In this document: in pieces, positions 54,789 to 64,000 of the stretch
How positions within the stretch are numbered: the first letter of the stretch is position 1
Layout: every line of letters starts with the position of its first letter
Source: Daejeonella sp.
Lineage (GTDB): Bacteria > Bacteroidota > Bacteroidia > Sphingobacteriales > Sphingobacteriaceae
NCBI RefSeq assembly: GCF_030684675.1
Contig: NZ_JAUXXZ010000059.1
Coordinates: forward strand, 1 to 64,000
Reading direction: 5' to 3'
DNA length: 64,000 bases
The notes under the pieces: model-generated
Database searches by the model: none
Seen by the model: only the letters and a program-made list of their open reading frames with translations
Told to the model about the DNA's origin: nothing
Translations under genes and position numbers: made by a program

Positions 54789-55394
54789 CTATTTCACTAA
54801 ATTTCTGTAATCCTCAATTGTATCAATATCAATACTGCCATGATCGAAAGGAATTGTCTCAATTGATTCGGTGTACTTTTTTATCAGAGATCTTGCTCCG
54901 GTATCTCCTTTCAGTTCGGAAAGCTCATCGAAATGATTTTTATGAAACAGGGCAGGAGTACCATGTATATTTTCATAGCTGCTGGCCACAATGAAGCTGC
55001 CACTTTCTTCCTGTTTTTTAATAAGGTTCTTCAATAATTTTGCATTGACAAATGGTTGATCACAAACCATCAGGATCGCAGATTCAGTATCAGGGTACAA
55101 ATTATTGATTGTATTAATTCCGCATACTACAGATGAGGCCATACCACTTTCCCAGTTTGGATTTTTAACAATAGTCAAAGGAACTGGATCTAGCCTGGAA
55201 GCAATTTCTTCCATATCTGAGCCCAGAATCACAATGATTGGTCCTATCTGACTTTCATGGGCAGCATCAATTGTATGCTGGAGAAGATTTTTCCCCTGAT
55301 ATGAAAGTAGCTGCTTCGGACTGCCCAATCGTGCCGATCGGCCTGCAGCCAGAATAATTAGCACATATTTTCCACTTAGCTCTTTTGAAGGCAT
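54789..55394 (-). CDS. Molybdenum cofactor nucleotidyltransferase (MocA/MobA-like)
   Basis: 201 residues. IILAAGRSARLGSPKQLL is the NTP-binding start, and MVCDQPF holds the metal-site Asp. It resembles MocA, which makes the cytidine-dinucleotide form for xanthine-oxidase-type enzymes, consistent with the adjacent XdhC-like gene. MobA (guanylyl) function cannot be excluded. Fourteen bp before moaA. Confidence 0.85.
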   Translation of the reverse strand: MPSKELSGKYVLIILAAGRSARLGSPKQLLSYQGKNLLQHTIDAAHESQIGPIIVILGSDMEEIASRLDPVPLTIVKNPNWESGMASSVVCGINTINNLYPDTESAILMVCDQPFVNAKLLKNLIKKQEESGSFIVASSYENIHGTPALFHKNHFDELSELKGDTGARSLIKKYTESIETIPFDHGSIDIDTIEDYRNLVK

Positions 55395-55401
55395 ATTCTT
55401 C

Positions 55402-56523
55402 TTAATTTCTTGAATGAATAGGTGATCTTCTTTCCCTTAGAAAGCTGCCATCCCTTCCTGAAAATGCAGCTCTGATTCCTGCAGCCAGTGATAAAGCGAT
55501 TTCTTCCGGATTAACGGCTCCAATATCGAGTCCAAGCGGGGCAAAGATCCTCGCCATTTCATCTCCTGTTACAGCTTGTCCTTCCTGCTCTAATTCGGCC
55601 CATATTCTTTCTGAGCGAACTCTCGGTCCGAGCATGCCAATATAGGAAGCGTTTGTGCTCAGTGCTTTAGGGAGATTTTTTTTATCCGTTTTATAATCAT
55701 GCGACATTAGAATGATTGCCGTATGTTCATCAATTATCAATTCCGGAAATTCAGCCGGCGTCTTGATTTCATCTGCGATCCCCTTTATTAATGAATTGAC
55801 CTTAATCAATTCGGCAACAATACTTACACGCCAGCCTAGCTCTTTAAACAAGCGGCTCATCGGATAAACATCGTACTGATGACCCATTAGAACCACATGA
55901 ATCTCCGGGGGTAAAATCTCGATAAAGAGATCAGCTGTTCGGCCGTTCTGACTCTCAAAGCTGTATGGAGCTGATTTTTTCTCAGCTATCTGGTGCTGAA
56001 TCTGCTTATCCATTTCAGCCTCAAGGATTCTGTCTCCAAAAATACTCAGACTGCCGGATCCTTTATATTTGATAATTTGGCCGGTTTTAGGCAATTGCCA
56101 TTTTCCGTTTAAACTTGTAATTGTAATCAGTGTGTGAATCTCCCTGCTTTCCTGAATGCATGATTTTAATACCTCAACCTGATTTTGAGGGTTGTTGAAA
56201 TCCAGGGGACAAAAGAGTACATCGATAATTCCATTGCAACCCAGGCCGACTCCAATCTGATGTGGATCATCTTCACTGGTATCATAGGTGATCAGAGTAG
56301 GGCGGGAGCTATTTATTGCCAGACGCGCCCTTTTTAATGCATCGCCTTCGAGGCAGCCGCCGCTGATACCACCAATCCAGGTACCGTTATCCATCACCAG
56401 CATCCGGGCTCCGGTACGCCTGTATGAAGACCCCTCAACCCGCACAACAGTTGCCAATGCAGCTTGCTGAGTGGCTTTATCCATTTCATCGTAAGCTTTA
56501 ATTATGGCTTTAATTTCTTTCAT
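55402..56523 (-). CDS. XdhC/CoxI family maturation factor
   Basis: 373 residues. The N-terminal XdhC_CoxI domain (RVEGSSYRRTGARML, GGISGGCLEGD) and C-terminal Rossmann XdhC_C domain (VVLMGHQYDVYPMSRLF, SYIGMLGPRVRSERIW) are both present. XdhC proteins sulfurate and insert cofactor into xanthine dehydrogenase/aldehyde oxidase-type enzymes. First gene of the cluster. No structural dehydrogenase gene lies in the window. Confidence 0.9.
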   Translation of the reverse strand: MKEIKAIIKAYDEMDKATQQAALATVVRVEGSSYRRTGARMLVMDNGTWIGGISGGCLEGDALKRARLAINSSRPTLITYDTSEDDPHQIGVGLGCNGIIDVLFCPLDFNNPQNQVEVLKSCIQESREIHTLITITSLNGKWQLPKTGQIIKYKGSGSLSIFGDRILEAEMDKQIQHQIAEKKSAPYSFESQNGRTADLFIEILPPEIHVVLMGHQYDVYPMSRLFKELGWRVSIVAELIKVNSLIKGIADEIKTPAEFPELIIDEHTAIILMSHDYKTDKKNLPKALSTNASYIGMLGPRVRSERIWAELEQEGQAVTGDEMARIFAPLGLDIGAVNPEEIALSLAAGIRAAFSGRDGSFLRERRSPIHSRN

Positions 56524-56666
56524 TATTCAATAATATATATCTTTCCAATTAATTATTGATCAGGTTTAATGAATCTAAGGATATAAGATTTGGGTCTGAT
56601 CTGAAATTACATTATTTTGAATAATATAAATTTAGATGAGCTTACAAAAATCTTAATTTTTTAATT

Positions 56667-57122
56667 ATGAAGAGCACATTATTTGCGGCGTTTTTAATGT
56701 TTTTTGCTTTGTTTACATTCGGGCAAAGCGATAATCCCAAGTATGATCAGGTTTTAGCCAAATCTCTGGGTGGGGATGATTATGGCATGAAAATGTATGT
56801 CTTTGTTATCCTCAAAACAGGAAGCTATAGTCCTGAGAAAAAGATCAGCGATAGTCTGTTCATGGGTCATATGCAAAATATTAAACGCCTGGTGGATTCC
56901 GGTAAATTGATCGTTGCCGGTCCGATGAGGAAGAACGACAAAAACTACCGCGGCATATTTATTCTGAATGCACCTAGTCTTGAAGAGGGAAGGCTTTTGG
57001 TAGATTCTGATCCGGCTGTTCAATCGAAATTGCTTGATGCTGAACTTTTTCAGTGGTATGGCTCAGCAGCGCTACCTCAGTATCTGAAATATCATGAAGT
57101 AGTCGAGAAAAAGAAAATGTAA
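56667..57122 (+). CDS. Secreted YCII-domain protein
   Basis: 151 residues with a signal peptide (MKSTLFAAFLMFFALFTFGQ). The YCII-like ferredoxin-fold domain shows MYVFVILKTG, HMQNIKRLVDSGKLIVAGP and a late DSDPAV block. Exported versions of this fold are common in Bacteroidota; activity unknown. Convergent with the gene at 57136, 13 bp apart. Confidence 0.8.
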   Translation: MKSTLFAAFLMFFALFTFGQSDNPKYDQVLAKSLGGDDYGMKMYVFVILKTGSYSPEKKISDSLFMGHMQNIKRLVDSGKLIVAGPMRKNDKNYRGIFILNAPSLEEGRLLVDSDPAVQSKLLDAELFQWYGSAALPQYLKYHEVVEKKKM

Positions 57123-57135
57123 CTGAACAGGAATG

Positions 57136-58170
57136 TCACTTATTTTCCAGTGCCTTTCTTACCGCTGGTGCAACCACCGAGCCATACAATTCGATCGATT
57201 TCAGGATGTTCTTATGAGGCATATCTCCCATACTCATTTGAGCCAGAAAACGGGTATGCCCAAAGAGTTCATGTTCATACAGAATCTTATCGATTACTTC
57301 CTGCGGACTCCCCACCAGTAATGCGCCTTTTGCTGATCGGGAATATTCAAATTGCTGCCGGCTTAATGGCGACCAGCCACGTTCCTGTCCGATACGGTTC
57401 ATCATAGTTGCATAAGATGGATATAATTCATCGGCCGCCTGTTGAGAATTATCTGCAATATAAACATGCGAATTAATCCCGATCTGAAGTTCTGCAGGGT
57501 TTTTTCCACTTTTTTCGGAGTTTTGTCGGTATAGTTCAATAAAGGGAACAAACTGTTCGGGCATACCGCCAATAATAGCCAATGCCAGAGGAAGACCTAG
57601 TTTAGCTGCCCTGACTGCGGATGCAGGTGTACCGCCGGCGGCAATCCAAACCGGAAGTGAATCCTGGTAAGGGCGGGGGTAGATGCCGCGATTATCAAAT
57701 GAAGGTCGGTGTTTACCATGCCAGCTGAGTACTTCATGCTGATTAATTTGCAGGAGCAGATCAAGTTTTTCTGAAAAAAGTTCATCATAATCCTGCAGAC
57801 TATGCCCGAATAAAGGATAAGATTCAATGAAAGATCCTCTTCCGACCATAATCTCCGCCCGGCCTCCTGATAGCTGATCTATAGTTGCGAAATCCTGAAA
57901 TACCCTGACCGGATCATCCGAGCTAAGCACAGTAACTGCACTGCTCAGTTTGATCGTTTTAGTCCGAACCGCTGCAGCTGCAAGAATAATTGCCGGAGAA
58001 GATACCGCATAGTCAGGCCGGTGATGTTCACCTATACCGAACACATCCAGACCAAGCTGGTCGACAAGCTCAATTTCTTCAAGCAAATCATTAATACGCT
58101 GATGGGTGTTTTTGCTTCTTGATGTATTATCAGGAAGCATATCAGCGAAAGTATAAAGGCCTAATTCCAT
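57136..58170 (-). CDS. Luciferase-like (LLM class) flavin-dependent oxidoreductase
   Basis: 344 residues of the bacterial luciferase-like monooxygenase fold: [30 protein letters not shown] and [12 protein letters not shown]. Uses reduced flavin; substrate unknown. Single gene. Confidence 0.88.
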   Translation of the reverse strand: MELGLYTFADMLPDNTSRSKNTHQRINDLLEEIELVDQLGLDVFGIGEHHRPDYAVSSPAIILAAAAVRTKTIKLSSAVTVLSSDDPVRVFQDFATIDQLSGGRAEIMVGRGSFIESYPLFGHSLQDYDELFSEKLDLLLQINQHEVLSWHGKHRPSFDNRGIYPRPYQDSLPVWIAAGGTPASAVRAAKLGLPLALAIIGGMPEQFVPFIELYRQNSEKSGKNPAELQIGINSHVYIADNSQQAADELYPSYATMMNRIGQERGWSPLSRQQFEYSRSAKGALLVGSPQEVIDKILYEHELFGHTRFLAQMSMGDMPHKNILKSIELYGSVVAPAVRKALENK

Positions 58171-58356
58171 ATCAATTTTTTCATTAATTCAGCGCTATTT
58201 TTTCATTGGAATAATCGGTTTTAAGAAAATTCCATCCTCATCGCTGCATGTTGCAAATTTCGTTTTAAATATGAAAGGGGAAAAATTGCTATGGGGAAAA
58301 ATTGTAATGAGGCTGTCAATTTATATTGGATTTATTACCAATTCGGATGAATCAAG

Positions 58357-59814
58357 CTACAGAAGAGGAGAAAAAAGTCTGACTGCTTTTTCCATGAATT
58401 TTTGAAGAACAGATCTTTTAGTCCATTCAGTTTGATTTAATTGTACAGAATCTTTCAAGTCATCATAAAATATACCAGCCAACTCATTAGCTACCTGCTT
58501 ATCATAGACTATTGCATTAACCTCAAAATTGAGATCAAAGCTCCTTGAGTCCATATTAGCGGTACCAACTATGGCTATTTTAGAATCGCAAACCATGGTT
58601 TTTGCGTGAATCAAGCCTTTAGAATATTGAAAAACTTCGATTCCTGCATTTAAGAGATCTGAATAATAAGATCTTACTGCATAATCAACAAATTTCGAAT
58701 CAGACTTCATGGGTACCAGGATTTTTACTTTTACACCTCCCAAAGCTGCGATGCACAGGGCATCTAAGAGGCTATCATTAGGGATAAAATAAGGACTTGT
58801 GATCAGAATTTCTTCGCTTGCAAGATTGATCGCCTGTAGTGTTGCATATAATATCACCGGGCTGGGAGAATCCGGACCACTTGCTGCAATCTGAGTAATT
58901 TTATTTCCTTTAACGGGAATGGAGCTAAGCGGAGGGAAAAATTTATCGTTAGGCTCCAGCTTTAGCTCAGCACAAAAATTCCAGTCGCAGAGAAAGAGGT
59001 ATTGCAGGTATTGCACTCCCGGTCCGTCAATCCGGAGGTGGGTATCCCTCCAGAAGAGTTTGTCAGGCTGCCTGATGTCATTGATATATCTATCGCTGAC
59101 ATTGATTCCCCCGACAAAAGCAGTGATTCCGTCTATTACAATGATCTTACGGTGATTCCGGTAATTCAGTCGGTTGGCGAGAGTAATGAAACGAATTTTG
59201 AAAAAAGGAAAGGATTCAATGCCATGAGATCTCATTCTTGGCACCATTGTTTTTCTAATGGCGCGGCTCCCATAATCATCGTAGATGAACCTGACATCGA
59301 TTCCTTCCCTGACTTTCTGTATCAGGATATTCTCGATCTCCCTTCCGATGTGATCATCTTCGAAAATATAATATTCGATGTGGATATGATCTTTCGCATT
59401 TTTTAAAGCTTCTAAAACATCCGGGAACTTATTTTCCCCATTGACCATCAGCTTTACCGCATTATCAGAAGTCAGAGGGCTAAGGGTATCTTTCAAAAGC
59501 AGGTTGGCCAGTTCTTCATTACTTTGAACAGTGGCATCGCTCAGATTAAAAGTCTGTTTAGAGTACTGGTAAATCTTTTCACGCAGTTTATCGGATAATT
59601 CACTGTTTTCAGTTAACTTTTTACTGTACATCTTCCGGTTTCGGTAGTTTATACCAAACGTGAAATAAAATATTATACCCAAAAACGGAACAAAAACAGC
59701 AAACAGGAGGTAGGCCAGACTTTTGGCATTAGTTCGGGTATCATAAATAATCCGGAAGCAAACCAGTACAAGAACCAGCAGGTAGACTATCTCAAAAATA
59801 AGCGTCCAGTTCAT
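58357..59814 (-). CDS. cls: Cardiolipin synthase-type phospholipase D
   Basis: 485 residues. Two N-terminal TM helices (about 4-22 and 33-53) are followed by two phospholipase-D HKD motifs: His221-x-Lys223 (NHRKIIVIDG) and His403-x-Lys405...Asp410 (HAKTMVCD). Condenses phosphatidylglycerol into cardiolipin. Complete. Confidence 0.95.
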   Translation of the reverse strand: MNWTLIFEIVYLLVLVLVCFRIIYDTRTNAKSLAYLLFAVFVPFLGIIFYFTFGINYRNRKMYSKKLTENSELSDKLREKIYQYSKQTFNLSDATVQSNEELANLLLKDTLSPLTSDNAVKLMVNGENKFPDVLEALKNAKDHIHIEYYIFEDDHIGREIENILIQKVREGIDVRFIYDDYGSRAIRKTMVPRMRSHGIESFPFFKIRFITLANRLNYRNHRKIIVIDGITAFVGGINVSDRYINDIRQPDKLFWRDTHLRIDGPGVQYLQYLFLCDWNFCAELKLEPNDKFFPPLSSIPVKGNKITQIAASGPDSPSPVILYATLQAINLASEEILITSPYFIPNDSLLDALCIAALGGVKVKILVPMKSDSKFVDYAVRSYYSDLLNAGIEVFQYSKGLIHAKTMVCDSKIAIVGTANMDSRSFDLNFEVNAIVYDKQVANELAGIFYDDLKDSVQLNQTEWTKRSVLQKFMEKAVRLFSPLL

Positions 59815-59971
59815 GTCTAAATATCGATTATTATTTGGTATGAAGATATAGTATTTCCATTGGAACTAAATATAGGTCTTGTTATTTAACCTGCTGGTAT
59901 TCTTCGGATTCCTGTTAACCGAAATCAACATAAATAGAGACCTGGGTCATATTCTTATACCTATATTAATG

Positions 59972-59979
59972 TAAATTTG
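59972..59979 (+). promoter_or_regulatory. -7 element for the ABC efflux operon
   Basis: TAAATTTG matches TAnnTTTG, 12 bp before the ATG at 59992. Confidence 0.45.
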
Positions 59980-59991
59980 TAAATATAATTT

Positions 59992-61077
59992 ATGCCGATG
60001 AACATCAGATTTTTAGCTTTATTATCAATGGTTCTTTTTTCCTGTGGAGATTCAGTCGAAACCATCAAACCGGCCATTGAATCTATTTCTCAATCAGTTT
60101 ATGCATCCGGGGTAATTAAAAGTCAGGACCAGTACCAGGCTTATGCTTCGGTCAGTGGAATTATTAATCAAATCTTTGTTATTGAAGGTGATACAGTAAA
60201 AAAGGGTGATCCAATTCTGACAATTTCCAATGAAGTTCAGAAGCTGAATACAGAAAATGCCAGGATTTTCTCCGATTATAATGCCCTCTCTGCGAATCAG
60301 GGTAAACTTAATGAAGCAGCATCTTTGATTGAATTTACCCGGAATAAGATGCGAAATGATTCTGCTTTATTTTACAGACAGAAAAATCTTTGGGAGCAGG
60401 AGGTAGGGACGAAGGTTGACCTGGAGCAGCGAGAACTGGCCTGGCAAAACTCAAAAAACACGTATAATTCAGCATTAATTAGGTATAATGACCTGAAACG
60501 GCAGCTTAATTTTGCAGCATCCCAGGCCCGGAAAAGTCTCTCGATTTCTCAAACACTTGCCAATGATTATACTTTGAAAAGTGAAATTGATGGTATTGTC
60601 TATAATATTTATAAGCTGAAGGGAGAGATCGTTAGTCCTCAAACCCCTGTAGCAGTAATTGGAGCTGCTGATAAGTTTACATTGGAGATGCAGGTTGATG
60701 AAAATGATATTCTCCTGGTCAGAAATGGGCAAAAGGTATTAGTTAATCTGGATAGTTATAAAGGGAAGGTATTTGAGGCTGTGGTAAGCCGTATCAATCC
60801 GCTGATGAATGAACGGAATAAAACGTTTATGGTTGAAGCTGAATTTATTCAAAAGCCTGAGCGGATTTATCCTAATATCACGTTTGAGGCTAATATTATA
60901 ATTCAGGAGAAGTCGGATGCATTACTAATTCCAAGGACTTATTTACTCAAAGACACCCTTGTGATTAAAAGCAGCGGGGATACCATTGTAGTAAAAACAG
61001 GGTTGAAAGATTATCAAAAGGTAGAAATTCTCTCCGGTATCAAGTCGGACGATGAGTTGGTAAAGCCTGAATTATGA
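59992..61077 (+). CDS. HlyD-type adaptor lipoprotein of an ABC efflux system
   Basis: 361 residues. The lipobox FSC (Cys18) is followed by lipoyl halves (ASVSGIINQIFVIEGDTVKKG and later DYTLKSEIDGIVYNI), a coiled-coil hairpin (about 80-185) and a beta-barrel/MPD region. An ATG two codons later is also possible. It overlaps the permease by 4 bp (ATGA), so the three genes form one operon of MacAB/Lol type. Substrate unknown; no outer-membrane channel is encoded here. Confidence 0.88.
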   Translation: MPMNIRFLALLSMVLFSCGDSVETIKPAIESISQSVYASGVIKSQDQYQAYASVSGIINQIFVIEGDTVKKGDPILTISNEVQKLNTENARIFSDYNALSANQGKLNEAASLIEFTRNKMRNDSALFYRQKNLWEQEVGTKVDLEQRELAWQNSKNTYNSALIRYNDLKRQLNFAASQARKSLSISQTLANDYTLKSEIDGIVYNIYKLKGEIVSPQTPVAVIGAADKFTLEMQVDENDILLVRNGQKVLVNLDSYKGKVFEAVVSRINPLMNERNKTFMVEAEFIQKPERIYPNITFEANIIIQEKSDALLIPRTYLLKDTLVIKSSGDTIVVKTGLKDYQKVEILSGIKSDDELVKPEL

Positions 61078-62333
61078 ATTACAAACTGATCGCCGACATT
61101 TCCCGTTCATTATTGTTTGCCCGATGGAAGCAGACACTGGTTGCTGCAATCGGGGTTACCTTTAGTATAACCATGTTTATCAGCCTTCTTAGTTTTATGT
61201 CGGGTTTAAATGATCTGCTTGATGGTTTAATTATTAACCGAACACCTCATATCCGCATGTATAATGAGATTAAACCTTCTGCTCAGCAACCGGTAAGCCT
61301 CTCAGAAGAATACAGGGATCACTATAATTTTATTAGTAAGGTTAAACCTAAAAAAGAGCGCCTCGAAATTTATAACAATGCTGCAATTATGAATTATCTG
61401 CAAAAGGATGACCGTATTCTTGGTATTGCCCCTAAAATTACTACTCAGGTATTTTATAATGTTGGTGCTATTGATTTGGCTGGGGCAATAAATGGCATAG
61501 ATGTTGAAGCTGAAAATAAATTGTTTTTATTTCAGAGTTATTTGACAGAAGGAAATTATGTGGATCTGAAAAATACCCCAAACAGCATTATTCTTGGGAA
61601 GGGATTATCAGAAAAGATGCTTGCGGATATAGGGGATGTGATTCAGGTCACAACATCCAGGGGAGAACGAATGCCATTGAAAGTTGTCGGATTTTTTCAA
61701 TCCGGATTGCAGGATATTGACAATACGCAAAGTTATGCCTCCATTACTACCACACAGAAACTTTTGGCGGAGTCGGGTTCCTATATCACAGATATTCAGG
61801 TCAAGTTGAAAGACATTAATTTGGCTCCGGAATTGGCATTGGAATATCAGAATTTATTTGATCTGGAGGCTATTGATATTCAAACAGCCAATTCTCAATT
61901 CGAAACGGGTAGTTCTGTCAGGACCATAATTTCCTATTCTGTAGGAATTACTTTGCTGATTGTAGCAGGCTTTGGTATCTATAATATCTTAAATATGATG
62001 ATTTATGAGAAAATGGATTCAATCGCAATTCTAAAAGCTACAGGCTTTTCCGGGAAAGATGTGAACCGGATCTTTATCACCATTGCGCTTAGTATTGGTA
62101 TTTTCGGAGGTATTCTCGGACTCATTTTTGGTTTCGGTCTTTCTGCATTGATTGATCAGGTTCCTTTCAATACACAGGCACTGCCTACCATTAAAACATA
62201 TCCTGTTAATTATAATCCTATATTTTATGTCATTGGAGCAGTTTTTTCAATTGTCACGACATATTTAGCAGGTTACTTCCCTTCCCGGAAGGCCAGTAAA
62301 ATCGATCCTGTAATTATTATAAGAGGCAAATAA
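61074..62333 (+). CDS. ABC transporter permease (FtsX/MacB type)
   Basis: 419 residues. TM1 (about 20-43), a large periplasmic domain (about 45-280) with a MacB-PCD pattern, then three TM helices in the FtsX domain (about 282-415; IYNILNMMIYEKMDSIAILK). Followed after 1 bp by its ATPase. Confidence 0.9.
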   Translation: MNYKLIADISRSLLFARWKQTLVAAIGVTFSITMFISLLSFMSGLNDLLDGLIINRTPHIRMYNEIKPSAQQPVSLSEEYRDHYNFISKVKPKKERLEIYNNAAIMNYLQKDDRILGIAPKITTQVFYNVGAIDLAGAINGIDVEAENKLFLFQSYLTEGNYVDLKNTPNSIILGKGLSEKMLADIGDVIQVTTSRGERMPLKVVGFFQSGLQDIDNTQSYASITTTQKLLAESGSYITDIQVKLKDINLAPELALEYQNLFDLEAIDIQTANSQFETGSSVRTIISYSVGITLLIVAGFGIYNILNMMIYEKMDSIAILKATGFSGKDVNRIFITIALSIGIFGGILGLIFGFGLSALIDQVPFNTQALPTIKTYPVNYNPIFYVIGAVFSIVTTYLAGYFPSRKASKIDPVIIIRGK

Positions 62334-62334
62334 A

Positions 62335-63015
62335 ATGGATCTGAAAATTCTCGAGGCCAAAAGTGTTACCAAATACTTTCACGATCCAATTACCTATCAG
62401 GTACTCAAAGAGATCAGTTTCTCTGTCAATAGAGGAGATTTCATTTCGGTAATAGGCAAATCAGGCTGCGGGAAATCGACATTATTGTATATACTTTCAA
62501 CAATGGATACCGACTATGAAGGAGATATTTTGATTGATGGTGAAAGTATGGTGAACAAAAAGGAAGCCGAGCTTGCAATGGTTAGAAATGAGAAAATAGG
62601 CTTTGTCTTTCAGTTTCATTATCTCTTGAATGAATTCTCTGTTTTAAAGAATGTGATGCTTCCGGGTTTGAAATCAGGAAAGTACTCAGAAGCAGAAGTG
62701 GAACACAGAGCCTTCGAAAAATTGAAAATCCTTGGAATAGAATCCGAAGCCTTAAAAAAGCCAAATCAGGTTTCAGGGGGACAAAAGCAGCGTGTGGCTA
62801 TTGCCCGTGCCCTGATCAATGATCCCTTAATAATCATGGGGGATGAGCCAACCGGAAATCTTGATAAAAAGAACAGCGAAATTGTTTTCAATATCTTTCA
62901 GGAACTGGCAGAAGTATATAATCAATCCTTGCTGATCGTAACTCATGATAATGAGTTTGCAGCCCGTACTCACCGGATTATAGAGATGGAAGACGGGCGT
63001 ATCATTAAAAAATAG
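62335..63015 (+). CDS. ABC transporter ATP-binding protein (LolD/MacB type)
   Basis: 226 residues. Walker A is GKSGCGKST, the Q-loop region is FVFQFHYL, the signature is [10 protein letters not shown], Walker B is [10 protein letters not shown], and the switch His is in VTHDNEF. Energises the permease upstream. Confidence 0.95.
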   Translation: MDLKILEAKSVTKYFHDPITYQVLKEISFSVNRGDFISVIGKSGCGKSTLLYILSTMDTDYEGDILIDGESMVNKKEAELAMVRNEKIGFVFQFHYLLNEFSVLKNVMLPGLKSGKYSEAEVEHRAFEKLKILGIESEALKKPNQVSGGQKQRVAIARALINDPLIIMGDEPTGNLDKKNSEIVFNIFQELAEVYNQSLLIVTHDNEFAARTHRIIEMEDGRIIKK

Positions 63016-63029
63016 GGTAGATAATTCTG

Positions 63030-63050
63030 CCGTTTTATTCAGTAAAACGG
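63030..63050. terminator. Bidirectional hairpin between ABC operon and nuclease gene
   Basis: Stem CCGTTTTA/TAAAACGG (63030-63037 with 63043-63050), 5-nt loop. It overlaps the stop codon of the minus-strand nuclease gene and lies 15 bp past the ATPase stop. The T/A-rich arms are weak evidence for termination. Confidence 0.45.
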
Positions 63051-63886
63051 TTACAGAGATCTTCAACTTCGGAAATTATTTTTTTGATTCTGGGCTCTGA
63101 AATTTGAATTTCTTTCAGGACTTTTTCCTTGCCGATCAGGTTTTTACATAATATGATTCCTTTATCAAGCAATTGTTGTTTTTCAAATTTGCTTAAAGTG
63201 AGTAAGCTGGTTAAAGGGTGTAAACCCGATTGATCAATCAGCGATTTTAAACTTTTTCCTACTGGATAATCCCAGCTAAGCAGATACATTCCCATACAAA
63301 GGCCGTACTTAAGTGCATCACTCGAAAACCGGGTATTTGTAACCAGTCCGCCGATAAATATCGTGTCCTTATGCCCGGATTTCTTTTTTAGTTCCTGTTC
63401 TACATCCATGAATCTGGAATGGATATACAGGGGAACTTTTACATCGCAAAAACGACGCTGGTCACTGTGAAATTTACATTCCAGTAAGATGTGTCGATTA
63501 TCCCGCTCCGCAATAATGTCTATCTCATGACTTACACAATGCCCTTCAACTATATTTCCTACCTCTGTTCGATAGTTTTTAAATTTCAATAATTCACTGA
63601 TATAGTCTTCGAAAGGAAAGCCGGTTGGACCTAATTCAAGGATTGATTGTTTTAGTTTATATCTTGATGCGGAGTGGGAAGAACTCTTACGAAGATGAGC
63701 AAAAGCCATACGGTAGATTTCTTTCGTCGAAATGGAGTCCCTCAGTTCAGTCTTAACTTTTTCTACCACCTTATCAATAATATCATCTTCAGCTTTCGAA
63801 CGTTTTAATGAATTTCTTAGCTTTTCTTCGTCAAATATGGTTCTCTCACCCGACATCTTGGTGACATAGATTTGTTTGGAATTCAT
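63035..63886 (-). CDS. ATP-cone plus restriction-endonuclease (Mrr-like) fusion protein
   Basis: 283 residues. The N-terminal ATP-cone domain (about 5-90: YVTKMSGERTIFDEEKLRNS, then a helical bundle) is a nucleotide-sensing domain known from ribonucleotide reductases. Residues about 90-205 form a PD-(D/E)xK nuclease fold of the Mrr type with Glu121, Asp123 and Glu136-x-Lys138 (EIDIIAERDN..., LLECKFH). The C-terminal 80 residues are helical. It may cut DNA under control of ATP/dATP level. No methylase or other defence gene is adjacent. Confidence 0.85.
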   Translation of the reverse strand: MNSKQIYVTKMSGERTIFDEEKLRNSLKRSKAEDDIIDKVVEKVKTELRDSISTKEIYRMAFAHLRKSSSHSASRYKLKQSILELGPTGFPFEDYISELLKFKNYRTEVGNIVEGHCVSHEIDIIAERDNRHILLECKFHSDQRRFCDVKVPLYIHSRFMDVEQELKKKSGHKDTIFIGGLVTNTRFSSDALKYGLCMGMYLLSWDYPVGKSLKSLIDQSGLHPLTSLLTLSKFEKQQLLDKGIILCKNLIGKEKVLKEIQISEPRIKKIISEVEDLCNRFTE

Positions 63887-64000
63887 TAATAAGGGTCTTA
63901 ATTAATCATAAAATTCTTAATGCTCAATTATGTGCCCCGGCAAATTAAGAATGTTTTAGGGAAATTTAACGGCCATATTTTAAAATAATGGCTAATTGTC

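Overview
The window looks like a chromosomal segment from a member of the Bacteroidota, most likely the Sphingobacteriaceae (Pedobacter/Mucilaginibacter-like). This assignment is an inference. It rests on type IX secretion sorting domains of both kinds (a C-terminal gliding-motility-type domain and a type A tail), promoter elements matching the Bacteroidota -7 consensus TAnnTTTG, weak Shine-Dalgarno use, HYC_CC_PP and DUF4382 proteins, and an aerobic tyrosine-degradation set. No rRNA, tRNA, CRISPR array, prophage or intact insertion sequence was recognised.

Layout. 1-346: remnant of a REP-associated (Y1) transposase next to a 20-bp-arm palindrome. 417-11465: a copper/silver island, all on the + strand: HYC_CC_PP protein, metal-binding lipoprotein, CusA-type RND pump (split by a frameshift), TolC-like channel, two adaptors, an HMA-AraC regulator, CopA P-type ATPase, a small HMA protein and a terminator. 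11484-14564: secreted and lipoprotein genes of uncertain role. 14463-22319: a 2618-residue repeat adhesin. 22620-26032: a lone receiver protein and a secreted subtilase. 26185-26325: a structured intergenic element. 26475-37840: thymidine kinase, an unknown protein, the rod-shape genes (rodA, mrdA, mreD, mreC, mreB) interrupted by an AraC regulator plus DUF983 gene, then purH and purN. 38130-42785: tyrosine/homogentisate catabolism (hppD, hmgA, fumarylacetoacetase, flavin reductase-like). 42869-45664: LytS/LytR-like two-component system with a LiaF-like membrane protein. 45858-48979: NYN-LOTUS protein, GH18 protein, oxidoreductase. 48980-49507: a MITE-like element and other repeats. 49517-56523: DUF1801 protein and a molybdenum cofactor cluster. 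56667-63886: YCII protein, luciferase-like oxidoreductase, cardiolipin synthase, an ABC efflux system and an ATP-cone/restriction-nuclease fusion.

How the genes work together. The most informative observation is regulatory. Both copper transcription units (first genes at 488 and 8931) carry the same tandem half-site, AATTCTrTAAm, repeated with an exact 21-bp period and placed 31-32 bp upstream of a -7 element. The gene for an AraC-type regulator with an N-terminal CxxC heavy-metal domain lies between the two units (8265-8837). The simplest model is a copper-sensing AraC activator that binds two direct half-sites on one DNA face and drives periplasmic/outer-membrane export (Cus) and cytoplasmic export (CopA), including its own gene. 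The CusA gene keeps all three substrate methionines and the proton-relay residues but is in two overlapping frames. It is therefore a recent lesion, an assembly error, or an unusual two-polypeptide pump.
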